From: Liolophura sinensis
Lineage: Eukaryota > Mollusca > Polyplacophora > Chitonida > Chitonidae
Length of the DNA: 64,000 nucleotides
Direction: 5' to 3'
Assembly (NCBI RefSeq): GCF_032854445.1
Contig: NC_088298.1
Coordinates: 5,950,160-6,014,159 of the forward strand
Position numbers and translations under genes: made by a program. The notes beneath the pieces are model-generated. The model ran no database searches. It was not told the DNA's origin and saw nothing but the letters and a program-made list of their open reading frames with translations. This document shows positions 55,051 to 64,000 of the stretch, one piece after another. Every line of letters starts with the position of its first letter. Within the stretch, counting starts at the first letter, position 1.

Positions 55051-58000
55051 TGTGTTATGTAGAACTATAAGAGGGTGTTTTTGGTTTGGTTTATATAAAG
55101 GCATGTTTGTGGTTTTGATGGAAAAGCAGTCTGGGGAAGAAAAAACAAACAGAGAGAAAATATAGGCAGGCATTGTAAACAGCACAGCAAGGTCATTCGT
55201 GACCTTGAACTTGCCAACAGCATTTAGTAGTTCTTGTATTAATTATGCAGCTTTAGAGATTTGTGTACAGTTTTCCGTGAAGGCAAGCCTACGAGATGTT
55301 GCAATGACAGCCAGTGATCAAATGAAAATTATGCCAAATGCTTAGGATCTTGTGCAAATAGGAAACAAAGTTATAGGTGGGAAATTCTTCTTTGGGTATA
55401 ATGTTGTCCTGGGAGAATATCTGATGTGAAATTTGTCAGCTTTTTCTAGCCATTTAGTTCCAGAAAATAGGCAAGCATTTAATGTGATCCTCTTGCTGTG
55501 GGTGTTAACTTGTCAAGGGAAGCAACTCTGGCTGGCCTGAGAAAATTTTTGTACGTCAGAGGGATATTGTTTTAAGACGTTTGTTTTGTTTTAAGACGTT
55601 TGTTTTATTTAGAAATCAGTTATTCAGATGGCCTAGCGGAGTTATTTTTAATCAGTGATTTTATTTATCATTTGGTTTTATTTCTTGTAAAGTATAATTT
55701 TTTGGTTTCTTGTTTTTTTTTAGTTCTTTTATTTTAATGTTGAAACTTAGTTGTGTTGTGTTGAACTCGCGTTTGTGAAGGCAGTGGATTGGCTGGTTTG
55801 GGGTTCTACAGACAAGCCTATAGTTCATGGTAGCAGTTTTCCTCTTTAAGTTATGTGACAAAGGGCGAAATGAGAAAATTAATCAACCGATCACCAGCAG
55901 TGTTAGTTTGTTAAATGTGAGTTTGTGTTGAGGACATCTATACTAAAACATTTTTTAACTCGGAATTCAGACAAATGAACATTAAATAGAAAAAATGAAT
56001 GTTTCTCTTAAAAAATAATAAATAATTATCTATCCATTTCCGAAGATACATGCCCTCTTAAAGGTGTAAGTTTGATTGTCATGTTTGCCGTGCGCAGGGA
56101 AAGTTACTTAATGGCTAGAGCAACATTACATGTGGATGTCCAGAACTCCGGCAAATGACCAGAACGTGGATAAATGACCAGAACTTGGATAATGAGGACG
56201 TGACTAAATAGCTAAAATAATGCTAAATGAATATTAAAACAATTTAGAGCTCCCACTTGTCCGTGAAATCCATGTGATGCTGTGTGCTATGATCAGAATG
56301 GTTTTTAAAGAGTGCTGGAAACAATATCTGATAGTTCGGGCAAATGATCGTTCAAGAACTCCCGTTTTCTTTAGTACAGTGTCCAAATTACCAGCTGTTT
56401 CAGAAACCTTGCTCAAATTGCTGCTCAGTTAAAGGGATGATTACACCATGGAAATTGTTTTCCGACAAAGAGACATTTTCACAAAACTCATAACTTTTTT
56501 TTTGCAAATCTCATCGCCTTATGGAAATTGAACCTTTTCAGCATCTTTTACCAAAACAAATAACATGTAGTATGATTTAAGTAGTTTTGTGAAAGTGCAC
56601 CCTGGATTCCCTATGTTGATTCAGTATAGACTGTGGCAAGTTAATCATTACTGTAACTTGTTTGTCTGTATGAACTTCCAAATACCAACTTTCTTCACTT
56701 GCAGAACATCCATCTGGTTGGGGGTTCAGTTGTCTAAGGTGTGTGTTTTGTTGTTTGTTGCCCTTTTCTTTTTTTTTCTTTTTTAGATAAAAACCATTAT
56801 TTTTATGTTGTGTGAGGGAAGGTACCGTAGCTAAATCCTTGGTATTTTAAGTACTGGCAATTTTGCTCTTAATGTGGGATGGAAGACATTTTTAAGCAAT
56901 TGTAAGTCAGAAAGTTTCTGTTTAGGTCAAGAATATGGGAGAGAACTTTTTCTAGTGTTTTCGGGGAATACTTTGTGTATTGAAGATAAAGACAAGTTGA
57001 AAAACCCAGAAACGTGAAAGAATAAATGGTCTTTATACACTGGTTGTTGGATTTAATTGAGCTGGCAGATGTTAACGGTAGGTGAACAGGAAGGTTTTTT
57101 TTTATTCCTTCCGCTTGCAGTCAAACAGCCGTTTCTGTTCTAGAATGATTGACTGATTTAAAATTTTGTTTAAACATCACACGTTCTTCTTTCAAATCAA
57201 ATAATGTCCTCTTAAGAGGGTTTGAAATCGGCATGATCAAGCCGTGAAATGCGGTATATATGACGGTGGCTCAGAATTTATGTCCACTGAAGTTGACTAT
57301 ACAGGAAAGCTTCATTGTCTTCATTGGGGTATGGAATGTAAAACCTGACTGGAAGTTTGTTCCGGACTTTGATTATGGCTCAACAACCGTCCAGTCCAAG
57401 TCAAAATAACAAGGACTGGCACTGATTTAGTGATCAATAAACTAGTCCAGGTCAAAAGTTATATTTGTAACAGACTCATTTGTTGTCCAAACCTAAGGCC
57501 AAACCAGAAAGACTGGTTTATGTCAGAGTTCAGTTTGAATTTCTGGAGTGTCTCTAAAATATCTATGAGTTGAAATCACTTACACTGGGTGGATTGGCTG
57601 AAAGTCCCTGCACAATAATTAAAAACCAAATCGGCTTCCCAAAGAGAAGTCCAAGAAATTAGTTGAGGTGATTGTCCACTTCTTTCAGTAATCCTGCAAG
57701 AATGGGATGCTAGTGTTGGTTAAGTAGGGTTGAGAGGCTATGTAGAAACATGGAAGTTTATATCTGTTGAATACAATGCATAACTATTATTTTAAGCGTC
57801 ATGGCATAATTTTAACAATTTTTGGCAAAATGAAGTCAAGATTTGCACCCCCCCCCCCTTCCCCAACATTTCAAACTTGTCTTGAAAGCCATGTTTCTAA
57901 TTTTTTTTTATTCTCTTGTCACAAACATAAGTCTTGCGTCATTAAAGTATTAATTCATCAAAGTACATAATGTTATTTTGCGTCCCAGAACTTGAGTATT

Positions 58001-58166
58001 TACGTACTTACCCATATTGTTACCACTTGAGAGGTGCCATTCATTGATAAAATTTAATGGTTTGCTGGCTGTTAGCTTTATTTTCATTGCTTTAATATAA
58101 TTGCCACTGACCTTGAAATCTACAGCAGCAATAGAACGTCAGAGTTATGTGACATGTTATCATTAG

Positions 58167-58258
58167 GACTTGGTGACATTTATTACTAAGACTTGGTGAC
58201 ATTTATTACTAAGACTTGGTGACATTTATTACTAGGACTTGGTGACATTTATTACTGA
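58167..58258. repeat. 23-bp tandem repeat, 4 copies
   Basis: GACTTGGTGACATTTATTAC + TAA, at 23 bp. Confidence 0.95.
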
Positions 58259-58945
58259 ATACCACATGTGGTAGTGTCAGACAGCGGGACATGGTGACGT
58301 ATTCAGCATAGCAATTTTCGTACAAAGATTCCGGACCATTTGTGACATATCATTTGAACACATTTTGGCAATGGGATAAGCAGGAGTTAAGCAAAGTGCT
58401 GTAATCGCATGCTCTAAAAGTGTGCAAGATGTTGCAACTGCACCTGTTGTGTAGTACCCGTCTCCCCACTGCTCTCCCCCCCCCCCCCCCCTCTCTCTGC
58501 CTGTGTGGTAGGTATGGGGAGATGATCCCGGGAGAATGTGGCAGTGCACAAGAAACACCAGGTATTATCCAGGTACATGTAATTAAAACAACACAACTTT
58601 AAATCACCATATGTGTAGTTAAGAACGCTAAAGGCTGATTCACAGATTTTAATACTTAAGCACTTGGAATGGACTTTGATTTGTTTGACCGGGAACTGAG
58701 TACACAACCAATGCTCTTTAGGGCTACTTGTGAAAAGTGAGTTTTCTGGGTTGTTTTGTGGTTGGACGGTTCATTGGGTCATGTGCTATGGGGTTCTATT
58801 GATTTTGATTGCCTACCAAGAACAAATTGGGGTCTTTGCGATGTTGTGGTTGCTTGGTGGCAGTTGGATGGGGATAATTATGTACTTTTTGGACACGTCA
58901 TTGGGTGGGATAATTTGATAGATTTTGGACACTTACGGGATGGCT

Positions 58946-59040
58946 GGTCTGACTGTTGCATTGGTTGCTGGTTGACTGTAGCATTGGCTGCTGGTTGACT
59001 GTAGCATTGGCTGCTGGTTGACTGTAGCATTGGCTGGTTA
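58946..59040. repeat. 23-bp tandem repeat, about 4 copies
   Basis: TTGACTGTAGCATTGGCTGC + TGG; the first copy is diverged. Confidence 0.93.
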
Positions 59041-61925
59041 TTGTATAAGCAGTATTTCTTCATGGTTGTTGTTGTTGTTGTCTTGCATTGCCATTTGATA
59101 TGTTATTGAGCTTCACATTTAGTCAGACATTAATTGAATACAGGATGATAATGCTCTGTAATACATGCATTAGGGATGTGTCCCAAAAGTGACAATTATC
59201 AAAATTTAAGTTATGACATCGTGAAACTTGAAATTTGTGTGTGTGAGAGAGAGAGAAAAAAATTGTAATCAGATAAAAAAAAAAATTTATTTTTGCATGT
59301 GAAAAAAAAAAAAATAAAGGTTGAAATTTATTGAATGTGTGCAGTGTGCTAGTGTGCTAGTGCCATGGCATTGGAGCGATGATGAATGATTGAGTGTGAC
59401 ATCTGTGGGTGAGTGTGATATTACCATATGTACATTAATTGTAAAGAAAATAATAATTAATTGTTTGTTAATTAGATGCTTGGTAGAGGTGAGACTTATG
59501 AGTTTAAAAGTTGGAAAAAAAATTTGCTGATAGGAAAATTGTCAATTTTTTCTTCTTCGCGAGATGTAGCTGCTCTCCCCTCCCCCACCCCCACAAAGTA
59601 TTAATTCTATCTCACACTGGCCTATATAATGACATTGTGTGCATTCATTGGATGTAATATATATATATATATATACATCTACATTATAAATAAATATATA
59701 TATACATACAAAAGCTGTAAATGTTAGACAATAATAATAATGTCCTACTTTGTGTTAGTCAAGCCGTACATCATTATATGTTTTTTTTTTCTTTCTTTTT
59801 GGGAAAACTGTACAAATAAGGAATTAAATTTAACCTTGAACTTTTGAACCATGCCTTGAATCTACTTGCCCCATTGATAAGGTTCCGATTGTTTTCATGT
59901 GTTTTTTGCCCCCACAATTCACTATGTCAAATATTGCTGTAAAAAGATGTACATGTATATGTCGGAGAGTGTATCGGCTTTATTTTCGTAATGGCAACTG
60001 TGAATGATGAGAGGCAAATTGATTGTTAATACAGAAAAGTAGTTAAATCGTTTACTTTTTTTTTTTCTTTCCACGCACATTGTCACCATGTCACCCTATG
60101 TTTTGCTAGTTATATTCAAGTTGGCCTAGTTATAGTTTACTTATGGTGTATGGGATAGTCCAAAGGTGTGTAAAGTGTCTAGGAAGATTTTGACCACCAG
60201 TGGATAACTCAAGCCTGCTTATTTTAAAAAGCGTCTTTAGTGTCATCCCAGAACATGCCAGTTTGCCACCAGGAATTCAAACCCAGATATCTCCACAAAC
60301 TTTTGTCTGGTTTTTGGCAAATGCTCTATTGCACTTTTTTGTACAGGGAATGTTCTTGCAGAGTTCAGACAAAGTCAGACTGCCACCTGGACTGTAGCAC
60401 AGTTGTGGTTCTCCAATCTTCTGAACAGATATGTAAGTTATGATCATATTTAAGCTGAACTGAGCATTTCCCAGGCTGCAGGCTTCCGTTACTGTTGTCA
60501 GTGGAGTTACTTCCCTTTGCTTGGGGGGAAGTCGTCATGTTTGAAATTGAAGCTGGACAAGTTTGCTTGTTTTTATTTTATTATTTTTTTGTTTGTTAAT
60601 GATATGTAGACCACAAGAAGTGGCATGACTCCATTGCATAGGAGATTGCTTTATTTGTGAACTTGTAAATTTTTTTTTTTTTTTTTTTTTTAAATTATCA
60701 TTATTGTTGGGGAACAGATTGTATATCATTATTTGTGAATGTGACTGTCCATTATTGATGTCCTTGTATGATTTTTTTATTATTATTGTTGGGACTAGGA
60801 TACATTAGGCTTTGGGATCCCAATATACATAATTGCAGATGTTTGATTTGATAATCCTTAAAAATTTCTTGTCATCTTACATGTAGGGCTGATTAAATTT
60901 GTTGGCATGATATTGAGATTGGAACAGGTGTGTCAACAGTCCGCAGTGGTTCTTTTCATGGGTGGGTCTATTTGTTTTTCGCCCCTAGAGGGAATGTACC
61001 CGTATGCTGTCCCCTATGAAGGTCAGTGAAGTTTCCTGACCAGGGAAATTTGACTAACCTAATTTTATGCAAAATATGATCCTTTGGACTAATTGTTGAT
61101 TCTGAATGCATGGTATCATTGTCATTAATCCAAGTTTCACAGCTGATTGCCAGACAACTGGACAAAAAAACTCATTTTTTTTCCTGATTTTTCGTGTGTG
61201 TTAAAGGAATCTGTTGCACTATTTTTATTCGCGACCCTTTTTTACAAAATTATTCCTGCCTGGAATCCCGCCCCTTAACTAAAAAAAAAAATGCAGGAAT
61301 TTGACAAGTCAAATAAAGAGCCTGGTTTGTCAATTTTATTTAAAGAAATGTAACTGCCCATTACCACCTTCAAGAAAGTTGGACAGTTTTAACTTCACTT
61401 CTTCGTGAATTTTTTTTTCTTTTTTGGCTCACGGTGGTCTTTTTGTATTTTTTCATTTAAAGAATTCCCATGTGTCAACATCAGCTTTATCACAGATCAG
61501 AAGTATGTTTGATGAATTATTATTACACTGTTGCTTGCTGCAGTCCATTTATGTAACCTTTGACCCTACACTTCAATATCCAGATTTGGGTAGATTGAGA
61601 TCTGGTATCTGGTCTAGATACAAGTAAACATAACCATAGATTAAGAAAAACGGAAATTTGAATGAGCTTTTGAAGCCGTCGGATCTAAGGTGAAACTTCG
61701 ATGAAAATGTTTCTTGTAGGACTCACTGACGAGCCCGATCATACAGCTATGCATTGTAAAGGAAGGCTAATCTGGCTGTAGAAAAAGAAAAGATCGTTGA
61801 TTTCTGGTCGGGATTAGGAGGTTTTCGCAAGTTTCCTCTCCCGGCGACGTAGTATGCCATAATACACGTAGGCCTCTGCCAAGGGCGTTTAAATCTTCAT
61901 CAATATATATAGGTGTGTGGGTGTG

Positions 61926-61928
<3 letters not shown>

Positions 61929-61991
<63 letters not shown>

Positions 61992-61992
61992 T
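61929..61992. repeat. Long TA microsatellite followed by AC
   Basis: About 26 TA units then ACACACACAC. The minus-strand and plus-strand Ile/Tyr frames here are artefacts of the repeat. Confidence 0.97.
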
Positions 61993-62269
61993 ACTGATGG
62001 CTGTGAAATATGGGCCAGGCCTTTAGCCTGTTTATTCAATAGCCTGGCCCAAACGCAGGTTGGCACTGATGTAAGTATCCTTGGCATTGATTCACTTATC
62101 AGTCAGCCAATCAAAGCCTGCCTTGTATATATATATATATGTACGTAATCGGAGTACTATGAAATGGACTGCACGCAGCGATTGGTTCCAGGCTTCCCTC
62201 ATTTGCATATGTGTTTTCTCCTATTGTTATTGAGCTTGATAACTTGTTTATTTCTGGGATTGCCTTGTC

Positions 62270-62275
62270 AATAAA
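62270..62275 (+). terminator. Distal poly(A) signal candidate
   Basis: AATAAA followed within 40 nt by GT-rich TGCCTGGTTTTGTAGTG. It lies at the 3' end of the SINE-free stretch. The gene it belongs to is inferred to be LARP4. Confidence 0.35.
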
Positions 62276-62394
62276 GGCCATTCAAAACATATGCCTGGTT
62301 TTGTAGTGATTTCTTTTTACGAGTACCCTAATTTCATCTTCTCTAACATGCATGGGATTTGTGCCATGTTACACGCTCCTCGAGACTTCATCAA

Positions 62395-62480
62395 GAGCTT
62401 TGAACTTGCTTGTCTTTCAATCACTGAAACACACGAGGTGTGGGTTCAAACCCGATATTGATCTGCGAATATGAAGATTC
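62395..62480 (+). repeat. tRNA-related repeat head
   Basis: GTGTGGGTTCAAACCCGAT resembles a B-box; no complete tRNA fold could be drawn, so this is a SINE-head remnant rather than a tRNA gene. Confidence 0.4.
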
Positions 62481-62824
62481 GTCCAATCTCCCTGCTTGTG
62501 GAGGCCTTAGCAGACCTGTGCACCTTCCGTATTTTGCCGTATTTTTCCGAATTTTACTCGATATTACGAAATTACGGTAGCTGCCTTTAAACTACGATTT
62601 TGCTGAAGGCAAGAGTACGGAATCTGTAAATTTAAATCTTATAAGCTTAATGGGACTGATGTGTGTGAAAGAGCGACTTTTCTACTGTTCCAACTCGATA
62701 TTTTGCGCCGCTTGTTTGCTGGATGGTAGGGCCTACGTGATAGCAGCCTGTCAGCTACTACATAACTTTGAAATCAAGCGCTTACATCGGCTGTTTCCGA
62801 CCACGCGAATGTCCGGTATTGACG

Positions 62825-62836
62825 TGCGCATGCGCA
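62825..62836. promoter_or_regulatory. Perfect NRF-1-type palindrome
   Basis: TGCGCATGCGCA, the consensus palindrome bound by nuclear respiratory factor 1 in animals, 35 bp upstream of the ATG at 62871, within a GC-richer stretch. Use as a promoter element is inferred from position. Confidence 0.55.
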
Positions 62837-62870
62837 GTCACCAGGTCATCCTGCGGCATGAACTGAGAAA

Positions 62871-63155
62871 ATGGATGAGGCGGGAAGCTGTCAAAGTCGG
62901 CGTGAATCTGTCAAACGGACTGGCGATGTGATCCGTAATACCGACACATCGTTATCAAAGAAAAAATGTCAAGAATTCCTATCAGCATACAGCCAGAAAT
63001 GGCCGTGCATTATCAAGTCTCAAAAAGGGCAAGGATTCGCATTTTGCAAAATTTGCAGATGTGACCTCTCCATAGCACATGGCGGAGGAAATGACATCTC
63101 CCGGCACTGCAAGTCCGACAAGCACACCAAAATAGTGTTATGTATGACTATTTAA
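62871..63155 (+). CDS. BED-like zinc-finger protein, first exon or fragment (hAT/KIAA1586-like)
   Basis: ATG in good context (AAAATGG) opens a 94-codon frame. Residues 36-86 contain FLSAYSQKWPCIIKS and then a zinc-finger pattern C59-x2-C62-x16-H79-x5-H85 with CDLSIAHGGGNDISRH between. This 'IAHGGxND' finger sits at the N-terminus of a group of animal proteins derived from hAT-type transposases (KIAA1586/ZMYM-like proteins). Here the frame stops a few residues after the finger, so it is either a first exon (no strong donor seen; ATA|GTGTTA is the best) or a truncated transposon-derived copy. The rest is not in the following 850 bp. Confidence 0.55.
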   Translation: MDEAGSCQSRRESVKRTGDVIRNTDTSLSKKKCQEFLSAYSQKWPCIIKSQKGQGFAFCKICRCDLSIAHGGGNDISRHCKSDKHTKIVLCMTI

Positions 63156-64000
63156 CGTCTTCATGTACTGTTAGTCTGCGGACCTTTGTGAAAGCATAAC
63201 AGGCCCTATTATATATGTACAGCGCGGACCTGGTTGAAAGCACCTTGTTCAATGCTCTGTTTATTTAACTGGCTGTACATTGGCTGTTAATTCTGTGTCT
63301 AAAAATAGTTGAATAGTTGAATTAAAAGGCATGACCATTTTCCTTTTTTCTCATTTCGCTTCGAATTTTTCTCTTTCGCTTTCAGTACATGTAGTTCAAT
63401 TTACAACAACTACAACACCTGTTGTAAGAGTCTAGCTGTTTTGCAAACCACTTTAGCGAAATAAAACTCCACTAGGCTAGCTATAGATAGTTGCAGACTT
63501 AAATAAATATATCGCCAGTTTCCATGCTTTTATCAATTATCAAATTATTACACACAGACGCGCGATGAAAATAGATCTTTCAGTGCTGTGGTCTTGATGA
63601 GGCCATGTAATGGAACGGTTAGATGATTTTTAAATATTGATTTATGACTTCCAAAGCATACATTTACAGTTTGTACCCTCATAACATAGCTAATTTTATG
63701 TTTAACCAAAACCCAAGTCTTTGAATACGCCAGAATAAAAAAAAACAGTGAAAAAAAACAACTAAATAAATAAATTTATAAAGGGATACTTTGATATGAA
63801 AAGTGTGCTCGTTTGGAAAATATTTTGAATGGTAATTATTAATTATTTTTTTTACCTTGCAAAAATATTAAACTGTGCTTATTGGAAAGGTACCAAAAAA
63901 AACGGTGAAAGGCTCTTTTAAACAATTTTTGATTCATGATAATATTCAGCACAGATAATGTAATTTGCACTTCTGATTTATTCATTCAATCATTGCAAGG
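63156..64000. other. AT-rich DNA after the zinc-finger ORF
   Basis: No exon, SINE or array recognised. Possibly intron of the preceding ORF, or flank of a transposon remnant. Confidence 0.4.

Larger units (their letters stand above)
52885..62300 (+). other. Candidate LARP4 3' UTR (very long) or intergenic DNA
   Basis: About 9.4 kb of AT-rich sequence with no recognised exon. I found no SINE-A, -B or -C copy here, while the 51 kb upstream holds more than twenty. Possible poly(A) signals AATAAA lie at 52910, 53081 and 53088 (short form) and at 62270 (long form, followed by a GT-rich stretch). Small tandem repeats at 54899, 58167 and 58946, TA microsatellites and poly-C are the only structure. 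Which poly(A) site is used cannot be told. Confidence 0.4.

Noticed and set aside
61915-62148. Ile/Tyr-repeat ORFs on both strands
   Set aside because: Translated TA microsatellite.

Overview
The window is eukaryotic nuclear DNA from an animal: spliced genes with GT-AG introns, tRNA-derived SINEs, many minisatellites, AT-rich introns, frequent TACATGTA-type words. Protein and repeat character point to a lophotrochozoan marine invertebrate, most likely a mollusc; the species cannot be fixed from the sequence.

The one clearly supported cellular gene is a La-related protein 4 (LARP4/LARP4B) orthologue on the + strand. I could assemble sixteen coding exons from 21124 to 52884. All junctions are GT-AG, the phases agree at every junction, and the summed coding length (2580 nt) is a multiple of three with a single terminal stop. 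They encode a PAM2 poly(A)-binding-protein contact motif, a La motif, an RRM-like domain, a polyQ stretch, the conserved FPPLPG block and a basic C-terminus. The exon carrying the ATG of this longest form was not found and probably lies further 5'. A second candidate N-terminal exon (29358-29537, His-rich) ends exactly in phase 0 and would splice in frame to the PAM2 exon.

Layout: 1-21 kb is upstream or 5'-intronic repeat-rich DNA (SINEs, a MITE-like element with a nested SINE, and tandem arrays of 76, 64, 42 and 26 bp units). 21-52.9 kb is the LARP4 gene, whose introns hold further minisatellites (49, 44, 34, 73, 33 bp) and most SINE copies. 52.9-62.3 kb is AT-rich, lacks the SINEs seen elsewhere, and may be a very long 3' UTR. 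62.4-64 kb starts a second unit: an ORF with a BED-like C2HC-type finger region downstream of a perfect NRF-1-like palindrome.

The most unusual object is at 7263-7750. The 64-bp satellite array is interrupted by an uninterrupted C-terminal half of a CRESS-DNA virus-type Rep protein (superfamily 3 helicase with Walker A, B, B', C and arginine-finger motifs), i.e. an endogenous viral element. The three satellite monomers just before it are 63 bp, so the reading frame runs from the satellite into the helicase. Part of the satellite carries perfect 18-bp palindromes.
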